Positions 1 to 5,356 of a DNA stretch of 6,454 bases are shown one piece after another. The number at the start of each line of letters is the position of its first letter. Position 1 is the first letter of the stretch. The notes beneath the pieces were generated by a model. That model ran no database searches. It saw nothing but the letters and a program-made list of their open reading frames with translations, and had not been told where the DNA came from. Origin of the DNA: an uncultured Hyphomicrobiales bacterium (GTDB lineage: Bacteria > Pseudomonadota > Alphaproteobacteria > Rhizobiales > CAJQND01); contig CAJQND010000309.1 of NCBI GenBank assembly GCA_905479595.1, positions 1 through 6,454 of the forward strand, read 5' to 3'. Both the position numbers and the translations under genes were made by a program.

Positions 1-129
1 CTGAAGGCGCTCGCCCGCGTTTCGCGGCTTTTGCGCGAACCTGAAGTGGTCAAAAAACTCCGCGGATCAGGCTCCGCAGCCGCTCTATACTCTATTCTAA
101 CAGAACCGGCTGCATCGCACGCGGCTTAA
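1..129 (+). CDS. ptsN: PTS IIA-like nitrogen regulatory protein PtsN (EIIA-Ntr), C-terminal fragment
   Basis: An open frame runs from the first base of the window to TAA at 127-129, giving 42 residues with no start, so this is the 3' end of a gene entering from the left. The visible peptide begins LKALARVSRLLREP and continues with KLRGSGSAAALYSILTE. This matches the conserved C-terminal helices of the EIIA-Ntr family (LARxSRLLRD followed by LRxxxSxxALYxxL). In the family, EIIA-Ntr is a soluble phospho-acceptor at the end of the PtsP-NPr relay and adjusts nitrogen, potassium and stress responses by protein contacts. The phosphorylated histidine lies upstream of the window and cannot be checked. 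Full-length relatives are about 150 residues, so roughly 110 are missing. The gene is convergent with the DUF1150 gene, with only 14 bases between the stop codons. The short length limits certainty, but the motif match is good. Confidence 0.8.
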   Translation: MKALARVSRLLREPEVVKKLRGSGSAAALYSILTEPAASHAA

Positions 130-140
130 GGCATTAGCCT
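129..140. terminator. Short hairpin between convergent ptsN and DUF1150 gene ends (possible weak bidirectional terminator)
   Basis: AGGC (129-132) and GCCT (137-140) form a 4-bp stem with an ATTA loop, exactly between two convergent stop codons, and are followed by an AT-rich stretch (142-149, AATTAATT). The position suits a shared terminator, but the stem is short and neither side has a clear run of T. This is a weak call based mainly on placement. Confidence 0.25.
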
Positions 141-143
141 CAA

Positions 144-425
144 TTAATTCACACTCACCGCCATCAAATCGTTTTCAAACGCAGATGCCAGGGCACTTTC
201 GCGGGTATCGGCGATTGCGATCGGGGTGCCATCTGCAGCATGCAGGGCAAACAAGCGCTGGGCCACCGGATAATCGGCCATCTCACCACCCGCCTTGCGG
301 ATGATGCGGCTCGCGGCTTGGCTGGAAATTTCCTTCACATAAGCGATTTCATCACCACCCAGTACGGCCAGTTCCTGATCACTCATGAGTTTCAAAGCGT
401 CTTCACGCATTTCAGTGCTGGTCAT
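144..425 (-). CDS. DUF1150 family protein
   Basis: This 93-residue soluble protein has no signal peptide or membrane segment. It belongs to DUF1150, a small alphaproteobacterial family of unknown biochemical function. The recognisable family core is LGGDEIAYVKEI (residues 22-33) and a second block from LFALHAADGTPIAIAD through ESAL (58-79). The start at 425 is supported by a perfect Shine-Dalgarno AAGGAG (434-439) eight bases upstream, which lies inside the last codons of hsp20. Only five bases separate the hsp20 stop from this ATG, so the two genes are almost certainly co-transcribed and translationally linked. The hsp20-DUF1150 pairing is common in Alphaproteobacteria. That suggests, by association only, a role in the same heat or proteotoxic stress response, perhaps as a chaperone accessory. 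The family assignment is firm and the function is unknown. Confidence 0.9.
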   Translation of the reverse strand: MTSTEMREDALKLMSDQELAVLGGDEIAYVKEISSQAASRIIRKAGGEMADYPVAQRLFALHAADGTPIAIADTRESALASAFENDLMAVSVN

Positions 426-430
426 TGAAC

Positions 431-889
431 TTACTCCTTACTGGACCCGGCTATCTTCATACCGGGCTTTGGTGTGGTGATCTCAATTTTGCGCACAATA
501 TGTTCTGGCGCGCGTCTTAGTAGTTCTACCGCCAGCAAGCCGTTTTCAAGGCTTGCCCCGGTTACTTCCATTCCGTCGGCAAGCACAAAAGACCGGCGGA
601 ATTTACGGGCCGCTATACCGCGGTGATGGTATGTACGCGTCTCGTCTTCGGTTTGATTGCCCTGGATGACCACCTGTTTGTCTTCAATGGTGATATCCAG
701 TTCTTCTGGCGAGAACCCAGCCACCGCAAGCACGATGCGCATCTGTTCACTGCCATCTTCATTAGCAACGCGTTCGATATTGTAAGGTGGATAACCATCA
801 CCAGAGGTTTTGGTGGCGCGATCCAACAAACGTTCGATTTCTTCAAAACCCAGCAAAAATGGGCTCGAAAATAGAGATACTCGTGACAT
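431..889 (-). CDS. Hsp20 / alpha-crystallin family small heat shock protein (IbpA-like)
   Basis: This ATP-independent holdase chaperone binds unfolding cytoplasmic proteins and passes them to DnaK and ClpB; that role is known from the family. The 152 residues are the usual bacterial class A length. The short hydrophobic N-terminal arm (1-30, SLFSSPFLLGF) precedes YPPYNIE (33-39), the IbpA-type entry to the alpha-crystallin domain (about 33-138). Within the domain are GFSPEEL (58-64), YHHRGIAARKFRRSF (87-101) and the signature A-x-L-x-N-G-L (112-118). An I-x-I tail motif (I135, I137) would dock neighbouring subunits in the oligomer. The start at 889 is preceded by AAAGGG (895-900), six to seven bases upstream. 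It is the first gene of a two-gene unit with the DUF1150 gene. Upstream lies a structured leader and a possible RpoH-type promoter (separate entries). Several sHSP paralogues are usual in this class, so I give no exact symbol. Confidence 0.95.
   Translation of the reverse strand: MSRVSLFSSPFLLGFEEIERLLDRATKTSGDGYPPYNIERVANEDGSEQMRIVLAVAGFSPEELDITIEDKQVVIQGNQTEDETRTYHHRGIAARKFRRSFVLADGMEVTGASLENGLLAVELLRRAPEHIVRKIEITTPKPGMKIAGSSKE
434..439 (-). promoter_or_regulatory. Shine-Dalgarno of the DUF1150 gene inside the hsp20 3' end
   Basis: AAGGAG reads on the minus strand eight bases before the DUF1150 ATG and overlaps the last codons of hsp20, just ahead of its TAA. It is a full anti-16S match and fixes the DUF1150 start. 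Ribosomes finishing hsp20 would uncover or reach this site, so coupled translation is likely. Confidence 0.8.
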
Positions 890-908
890 TTCAGCCCTTT
901 CTATAACA

Positions 909-918
909 AGCAGCTGCT
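909..918. repeat. Perfect 10-bp palindrome AGCAGCTGCT in hsp20 leader
   Basis: AGCAGCTGCT is a perfect two-fold symmetric decamer about 20 bases upstream of the hsp20 start codon, flanked by partly symmetric AT-rich sequence. It would lie in the mRNA leader, between the larger hairpin and the ribosome binding site. It may be a protein site, a folding element of the leader, or chance. Confidence 0.4.
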
Positions 919-927
919 ATTAACTTT

Positions 928-951
928 CACAGCCCCATACTGGGCACTGTG
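928..951 (-). promoter_or_regulatory. Hairpin in the hsp20 leader (possible RNA thermometer element)
   Basis: Arms CACAGCCC (928-935) and GGG plus CTGTG (942-944 and 947-951, with a two-base bulge) can form an 8-bp stem. In the hsp20 transcript this sits about 40 bases before the ATG. The CAGUGCCC arm could alternatively pair, with one bulged U, to GGGCUG, which overlaps the ribosome site (GGG at 895-897). That would give a switch between a free and a covered site. Alphaproteobacterial hsp20 genes often carry ROSE-type thermometers, but I do not see the standard ROSE U-Y-GCU motif clearly placed, so this is a hypothesis. No U-run follows, so a terminator is unlikely. Confidence 0.35.
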
Positions 952-961
952 GTCTATTGTG

Positions 962-990
962 AATGTGGGGGATTGCAGGTGGGAAATCAA
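962..990 (-). promoter_or_regulatory. Possible RpoH-type heat shock promoter for hsp20
   Basis: On the minus strand, TTGATT (985-990) is followed after 13-14 bases by CCCCCACATT (962-971). This resembles the sigma-32 pattern CTTGAA - 13 to 17 - CCCCATNT, although the -35 lacks the leading C and the final A is changed. Transcription would start near 955, giving a leader of about 65 bases that includes the hairpin and palindrome. The gene type and distance fit. The match is imperfect and other promoters are possible. Confidence 0.35.
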
Positions 991-1062
991 CCACTGGAAG
1001 TACTGGCGGCACCATCAAGTTCGCGTTATTGAAGGGTTAGAATAACTTTATCCGGTGGATTT

Positions 1063-2217
1063 ATGCCAACGCCCAGCGAAGATATCCTTGAAACGTTGAT
1101 CTCCTTCCCAACGGTTAGCCGCAATTCTAATCTTGATTTGATCTCCTGGGTGGCGGAATTCCTTGATCGCCAGGGTGTGGTGTCCTCACTTACCCATAAT
1201 GATGAACGCACGAAGGCAAATCTGCACGCCGTTATCGGTCCGTCAGATGTGGCCGGTGTCATGTTATCCGGCCACACCGATGTGGTGCCGGTGGACGGCC
1301 AGGACTGGCACAAAGACCCGTTCAAACTCACCCGCGATGCAGGCAAGCTCTATGGCCGTGGCAGCGCAGATATGAAGGGGTTTTTGGCCTGCGTGCTGGC
1401 TGCGGTGCCAAGCGCTGTGGCAGCAGAGCTGGACCGGCCAATTCATCTGGCATTTTCCTATGATGAAGAAATTGGCTGCATTGGCGTGCGGCGGATGATT
1501 GACGTGTTGGCGGATGCGCCGGTGAAACCGGGTTTTTGCATTATCGGTGAACCAACGGAAATGACCCCGGCCATCGCCCACAAAGGCAAGACCGGCGCAG
1601 ATTGCATTTGCCATGGCGTGGAGGCCCATTCAGCCCTTTCTAACGAGGGGTTGAACGCAATCTATTTGGCCAATGACATGATTTCCGCTATCCGCGCTCT
1701 GCAAGGCGAAATCGAGGCACAAGGGGCGCGGGATATGGATTATCCGGTGCCGTGGACGAGCCTGCATGTGGGCACCATCAATGGCGGCACTGCGCTTAAT
1801 ATTGTGCCGAATGAATGCCGGTTCCGCTTTGAGATCAGAAACCTGCCTGCCGATAATCCAGAAATTCTAATGGACCGGCTGCGCGTGGAAGCAAACCGCA
1901 TCGCTGTTAGCCATCAAGAGCGGTTTCCAGGTGCACACATCGAAATCGAAATTTTCAATGAATACCCCGCACTCGACACTTCACCGGAAGATGAAGTAGT
2001 GCAATTCGTCAAATCGCTTACCGGCGCAAATGATCACACAAAGGTTTCCTTCGGCACCGAGGGCGGGCTTTTCCAGCAACGCCTCGGCATGCCGACGGTA
2101 ATATGTGGCCCAGGCTCCATGACCCAGGGCCATAAGCCAGACGAATTCATTGCAGAAAGCGAACTCGCCAAATGCGACCTGTTCCTCGCCAACCTGGTAG
2201 AACGGCTATCAGCTTAA
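1063..2217 (+). CDS. argE: M20 family deacetylase, acetylornithine deacetylase (ArgE) type
   Basis: This 384-residue cytoplasmic two-zinc amidohydrolase is predicted to remove acetyl from N2-acetylornithine, giving ornithine and acetate, or to act on a related N-acyl amino acid. M20 residues are complete: H71 and D73 in SGHTDVVP, bridging D103 in RGSADMKG, the base E135 and ligand E136 in YDEEIG, E163 in IGEPTE, H189 in GVEAHS of the dimerisation domain (about 178-290), and H357 in QGHKPDE. Length is normal for ArgE. The frame upstream hits a stop at 1030-1032 with no earlier ATG, so 1063 is the start; GGTGG at 1054-1058 is a modest ribosome site. It is divergent from hsp20 and convergent with the PhyH-like gene, the stops sharing TTAA (2214-2217). 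Many Alphaproteobacteria make ornithine through ArgJ, so this ArgE-like copy may serve another acylated substrate, possibly from the neighbouring oxygenase pathway; that part is inference. Family is firm, exact substrate is not. Confidence 0.88.
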   Translation: MPTPSEDILETLISFPTVSRNSNLDLISWVAEFLDRQGVVSSLTHNDERTKANLHAVIGPSDVAGVMLSGHTDVVPVDGQDWHKDPFKLTRDAGKLYGRGSADMKGFLACVLAAVPSAVAAELDRPIHLAFSYDEEIGCIGVRRMIDVLADAPVKPGFCIIGEPTEMTPAIAHKGKTGADCICHGVEAHSALSNEGLNAIYLANDMISAIRALQGEIEAQGARDMDYPVPWTSLHVGTINGGTALNIVPNECRFRFEIRNLPADNPEILMDRLRVEANRIAVSHQERFPGAHIEIEIFNEYPALDTSPEDEVVQFVKSLTGANDHTKVSFGTEGGLFQQRLGMPTVICGPGSMTQGHKPDEFIAESELAKCDLFLANLVERLSA

Positions 2218-3077
2218 CCCGCCTTGGCTTGTTGCTCGAAGAACGATGCGCCTTTTGGCATTTCCGGCAACTCCATTTCATAGGGTGTAGTGCGCACCCG
2301 GCCTGAGAATTCACCGCGGACAATATCACCGGCATGCTCGCTCGGCAGGGGATTAGGAGCAAGCGGCACCGCGTCTTCGGCGCTGAAAACACAGATGAAC
2401 AACGTGCGTGGCCGATTGGACAAGTTTGGTGCCGAGCCATGAACCAACCTGGTGTGCATGAGGCATACAGCGCCCGCCGGCCCGGTACATTTCACGGTTT
2501 TTTCACGTATTTCATCGACCATGTTGTCGTCCATCGCACCGGTAAACACCCCATCATGCCAAAGGCTGTGGAGTGCGCCCTTATGGGACCCTGGTACGAC
2601 TTCCAGTGGCCCATTTTCTTCCGTCACCTCGTCCACAAAAATCAGCGCGGTAATGAGGTCGTCATTGGAATGAGGTTCATAGGGGAAATCCTGATGGAAC
2701 TTCACCACGGTGGCGGCACCCGGGAGTTTGGAATTAATTTTGCCGTGATGGAACTTGATGCTAGGGCCAATCAATTCGGCCACGCAGTCGGCCACCTTGG
2801 CATTGCGCATGACATCAAGATAAGCCGGGGACGCTTCCGTCGGCGAGGTGACCCGGCGCAGCGCCGGTTGATCCGCGCTATGGCCGGGTTCCACATCAAA
2901 TCGCGGGCGATTATCAAGAGTAGTTCCATAAGCTTTAGTGTGGTTTTTGCTTTCTTCCACCCACTGCGCGAAATCTGAGCGCATTGCGGCAAGCTGTGCT
3001 GGGGTAACTCCATCTTCCACCAGCAGACAACCGTCGCGCCAAAAAATATCTTGTTGCTCTTTGGTTAAACTGGCCAT
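2214..3077 (-). CDS. Phytanoyl-CoA dioxygenase (PhyH)-like Fe(II)/2-oxoglutarate oxygenase
   Basis: This 287-residue soluble enzyme is of the PhyH/EctD superfamily, which uses Fe(II), O2 and 2-oxoglutarate to hydroxylate or demethylate small molecules. The iron-binding facial triad is visible as H128-x-D130 in VVKFHQDFPYE and H213 in RLVHGSAPN. R224 in NRPRT is the likely 2-oxoglutarate-binding arginine, eleven residues after H213. GPLEVVPGSHKG (156-167) is the typical family block. Length and order are normal, so the enzyme looks intact. AAGAGGA (3084-3090) lies six bases before the ATG. It is the last gene of the five-gene operon, 15 bases after the DUF1028 stop, and ends against the argE-like gene. 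Substrate is not readable from sequence. Ectoine, phytanoyl-CoA and various betaine-like or secondary-metabolite hydroxylases all share this fold. The neighbouring Rieske and flavin oxygenases suggest a step in a shared catabolic route. Confidence 0.9.
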   Translation of the reverse strand: MASLTKEQQDIFWRDGCLLVEDGVTPAQLAAMRSDFAQWVEESKNHTKAYGTTLDNRPRFDVEPGHSADQPALRRVTSPTEASPAYLDVMRNAKVADCVAELIGPSIKFHHGKINSKLPGAATVVKFHQDFPYEPHSNDDLITALIFVDEVTEENGPLEVVPGSHKGALHSLWHDGVFTGAMDDNMVDEIREKTVKCTGPAGAVCLMHTRLVHGSAPNLSNRPRTLFICVFSAEDAVPLAPNPLPSEHAGDIVRGEFSGRVRTTPYEMELPEMPKGASFFEQQAKAG

Positions 3078-3092
3078 TGCGTATCCTCTTGG

Positions 3093-3770
3093 TCACTCGT
3101 CGCCCGGCACCCCGTATGTGGGCGCGCTTGGCGGATCAATTGCGCGAATAAGATAATCGTTCATTTGCGGCTCATAATCTGTCCACACCCAGCGCAAAAA
3201 GGCAACCGGATCGTCATCATCCCAGTCCACGCGCAAATCGACCAAGGCAAAAGGCTGTTCATGGGCCACTAAAAGCGCTGCTGAATGGGTTGGGCCTTCT
3301 TCACCACCTGCTGCCACTCCCGCCTCAAGGCCCGCAAGCAGTCGCTCCGCCAGATGCAGATCCGGATTAGCGGCGAATTTTCCGGCCATGGCGCTGACAA
3401 CGTCAACTGTGCTCAGCAGGTTACCTGCAGCAAAACAGTTTTCACCATCAAAAACCGCATGGGTGCCAAGAATGTTCGCGCCGGTGAAGCTCGCGGTTGC
3501 GCCTGTTTTGTCGATGACCGTCAATTGCCGGTAATCCAGATGAGGTTTGCCCGCCATTGCTTCTTCAAGCGCTTCAGATGCACCCATATCTTGCGCCAGC
3601 AATTCCAGGATAGCAGGCCCAAAGGCCGGATCAGTGATATTCTGGGTCGCAACCGCGCCAGCGCCCGCCCGCACATGAGGACAGCGTGCGCCCACACAAA
3701 TGCTTGACGTGGTAATCGCCACCCCAAACGCACCAGTGCGTTCGCAACGTCCAATCAGGGAGAATGTCAT
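3093..3770 (-). CDS. DUF1028 domain-containing protein (putative Ntn-hydrolase-like fold)
   Basis: This 225-residue soluble protein spans the whole DUF1028 family. Its hallmarks are an N-terminus that begins directly after Met with TFSLIGR, the block GAGAVATQN (36-44), FTG (95-97), AAGNLLS (114-120), GGEEGP (155-160) and a C-terminal section with LRVDWDDDDP (179-188) and YGVPGDE (219-225). From memory, Pfam places DUF1028 with N-terminal-nucleophile hydrolases. If that holds here, removal of Met1 would expose Thr2 as nucleophile; this is inference. No reaction has been established for the family that I can name. GAAAGG (3778-3783) lies about seven bases before the ATG. The gene sits between the Rieske oxygenase (20-base gap) and the PhyH-like gene (15-base gap) in the operon. 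This suggests hydrolysis of an amide or similar intermediate of the pathway, but nothing in the sequence shows it. Confidence 0.9.
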   Translation of the reverse strand: MTFSLIGRCERTGAFGVAITTSSICVGARCPHVRAGAGAVATQNITDPAFGPAILELLAQDMGASEALEEAMAGKPHLDYRQLTVIDKTGATASFTGANILGTHAVFDGENCFAAGNLLSTVDVVSAMAGKFAANPDLHLAERLLAGLEAGVAAGGEEGPTHSAALLVAHEQPFALVDLRVDWDDDDPVAFLRWVWTDYEPQMNDYLIRAIDPPSAPTYGVPGDE

Positions 3771-3790
3771 TCAACAACCTTTCGGGTTCT

Positions 3791-4933
3791 TCAAGAAACG
3801 CCGGAGTTCAACCGGCGGGATAGATAACAGGCAAAATCATGCAATTCGTGCTCAAGCCATGATAATTGCCCCGCACTTGAAAGGGGTGCCTGCGCCCCTT
3901 TGAATATACCTTCCACCACCTGGCGGTCTTCATTGTTCACTTTATCAAAAAATGCCGAAAGCTCAGCAATCGCAGTATCACGATCCTCAATCGCCTCATA
4001 CACTTCTGGTGCAAATGCTACGCCAAAGCGTACCTGAACCTTTTCAGCCCCCTGCGGACGCAAGGAGAGATACCACAAGTGATCTGGACCCAGCACATAC
4101 ATGTGGCATGAAAACACGGTAGGTAAAACAGACGTCTTTCTCCACTTACCTTTAAGCCACGTATTGGCCTCATGGGCGCGGCCATAGCCTGCGGTCTTGT
4201 TTTTCCGAAAAGTCTGGTAAGTGAAACCTTCAAAAATGCGCTCTGGAAAGATGGTTTTTTCTTCCGTAAACCATGCGCCTACCGTTTCCTTGTGTGCGAC
4301 AGGCAGATGATAACCTTCCATAAAATTTTCAGTGAGCAGCTTCCAGTTTGTGTCCCACACGTGGTCTTCGGTAATCACCGGCACATAATTTTCCTGACCA
4401 TAACGCCCGGTAATTTCGCCAAGCGGGGCCAGCAGTTCTGCAACTGGTGCCGCATCTTCATCAAGGGTCACATAAATCCAGCCTTGCCATGTTTCCGTGC
4501 GCAGCTGGTGCAGGCGAATGTCTTTCTTCTCAAACCCTTCGGATGCGCCCATATGCGGCGCGCCGATGAGTTGTCCGTCCAGATCATAGGTCCAGGCATG
4601 ATAGGGGCAGACCACCCGCCTGCAGCTACCTTTGCCTTCCAGTAGAACCATCATGCGGTGGCGGCAGACATTGGAAAATGCCTTCACCTCACCATCGCGG
4701 TTGCGCACCACGAATATGGGCTGATCGGCAATTGACCAGGTGAGATAGTTGCCCGGATCAGGGATATCGGCCGCACGCCCGGGGCATGACCAGTCACGGG
4801 CAAATATCTCCCGCTTTTCATGGTCGAGGATTTCACTGGATGTATAAAGCCCTGGCGGCAACGCGCTCGCCTTTTCCAAAGGTGCGTCAGCAATGCGCTG
4901 CAGCTCCCCTAAAAGGGCCGACGCCGGGCTCAT
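3791..4933 (-). CDS. Rieske non-heme iron aromatic ring-hydroxylating oxygenase, alpha subunit
   Basis: This 380-residue terminal oxygenase uses electrons from a partner reductase to activate O2 for hydroxylation, dihydroxylation or N-demethylation. The Rieske [2Fe-2S] domain (about 45-155) has C90-R-H92 and C109-P-Y-H112. The catalytic domain has the mononuclear iron site N203, E206, H209 and H214 (ENFMEGYHLPVAH), completed by D336 in NNEDRQVVEG. E206 replaces the bridging Asp of classical dioxygenases; Glu there is known from carnitine oxygenase CntA and similar amine-acting enzymes. I chose ATG at 4931-4933 because it overlaps the upstream RidA-family stop as ATGA, a classic coupled junction. 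A longer form from 4978 (15 more residues) has no ribosome site and deeper overlap. Length matches CntA and glycine betaine or stachydrine oxygenases. No reductase, beta subunit or ferredoxin is nearby. Substrate is unknown. Confidence 0.92.
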   Translation of the reverse strand: MSPASALLGELQRIADAPLEKASALPPGLYTSSEILDHEKREIFARDWSCPGRAADIPDPGNYLTWSIADQPIFVVRNRDGEVKAFSNVCRHRMMVLLEGKGSCRRVVCPYHAWTYDLDGQLIGAPHMGASEGFEKKDIRLHQLRTETWQGWIYVTLDEDAAPVAELLAPLGEITGRYGQENYVPVITEDHVWDTNWKLLTENFMEGYHLPVAHKETVGAWFTEEKTIFPERIFEGFTYQTFRKNKTAGYGRAHEANTWLKGKWRKTSVLPTVFSCHMYVLGPDHLWYLSLRPQGAEKVQVRFGVAFAPEVYEAIEDRDTAIAELSAFFDKVNNEDRQVVEGIFKGAQAPLSSAGQLSWLEHELHDFACYLSRRLNSGVS

Positions 4934-5349
4934 TCTTCGTCCGGTATAACAGCGGTGGCTTCGATCTCCATGACCCATTCAGGCCGCGCCAGGCCATCAA
5001 CAATGAGGCCGGTAGACACCGGGAACACCCCTTTGAGCCGCTTGCCGATCGCCTGATAGACATCATCACGATAGGCTCTGTCTGTTAGGTAGACCTGAAT
5101 GCGGCAAATATGCTCAAGGCAAGATCCGGCTTCTTCAAGCAACTGCTCCACATTGGCCATCGCCTGGTCTGCTTGGGCATAGGCGCTGAGATCGGCGATG
5201 CTTTCAAAACCGTCAACTTCCTGACCCACCTGGCCGCGCACGAACACCATGGTGCCACGCGCTTTCACCACCTGGCAAAGGTCATTATCGAGTTTCTGGT
5301 TTGGGTAGGTTTTCTTGGTGTTGAACTTCCTAAATCGTTCATGTGCCAT
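4930..5349 (-). CDS. RidA/YjgF/UK114 family protein lacking the canonical imine-deaminase arginine
   Basis: This 139-residue protein has the Rid (chorismate-mutase-like) fold and is expected to form a trimer with active sites between subunits. Family blocks are VFVRGQVG (35-42), ANVEQLLEEAG (65-75) with QVYLTD (85-90), and EIEATAV (128-134). True RidA imine deaminases hydrolyse 2-aminoacrylate and related enamines using an Arg in a P-A-R motif near residue 105. Here the aligned segment is F109-P110-V111-S112-T113, so Ser stands in place of Arg. Rid subfamilies without this Arg are known and generally lack imine-deaminase activity, so a pathway-specific hydrolase or isomerase role is more likely; that is inference. 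The start is fixed by the reading frame and a GGAG (5360-5363) ten bases upstream, inside the last codons of the HpaB-like gene. The stop overlaps the Rieske gene start by four bases. 2-Aminomuconate deaminases are also Rid proteins and are one alternative. Confidence 0.92.
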   Translation of the reverse strand: MAHERFRKFNTKKTYPNQKLDNDLCQVVKARGTMVFVRGQVGQEVDGFESIADLSAYAQADQAMANVEQLLEEAGSCLEHICRIQVYLTDRAYRDDVYQAIGKRLKGVFPVSTGLIVDGLARPEWVMEIEATAVIPDEE

Positions 5350-5356
5350 TGGCCAT

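Larger units (their letters stand above)
890..1062. other. Divergent intergenic region between hsp20 and argE-like gene
   Basis: This 173-bp region is the only sizeable non-coding stretch in the window, and it must hold the control signals of both divergent genes. Toward hsp20 it contains an AAAGGG ribosome site, a perfect 10-bp palindrome, an 8-bp-stem hairpin and a possible RpoH-type promoter. Toward the argE-like gene I find GGTGG (1054-1058) as a modest ribosome site before the ATG at 1063, but no convincing -35/-10 pair. An imperfect tandem repeat (AACCACTGG then AAGTACTGG, 989-1006, 7 of 9 identical) could be an operator or chance. No open frame of either strand spans it. Confidence 0.7.

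Noticed and set aside
928..951. Intrinsic terminator between hsp20 and the argE-like gene.
   Set aside because: The hairpin is bulged, no T-run follows on either strand, and the flanking genes diverge, so a terminator is not expected here.
2334..2978. A 214-codon open frame on the plus strand, antisense to the PhyH-like gene.
   Set aside because: The opposite strand encodes an intact Fe/2OG oxygenase with all ligands. The antisense peptide has no recognisable family motif and is best explained as a by-product of codon bias.
3803..3820. A CCGG inverted pair near the Rieske 3' end as a terminator.
   Set aside because: It is inside the coding region, the stem is four bases, and the next operon gene starts 20 bases after the stop.
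4172..4645. A 157-codon plus-strand frame inside the Rieske gene.
   Set aside because: It lies entirely antisense to the conserved Rieske and iron-site coding sequence, with no family features of its own.
4934..4978. A 15-residue longer start for the Rieske oxygenase.
   Set aside because: No ribosome site precedes it, the added residues do not look family-like, and the ATGA overlap at 4930-4933 gives a better start.
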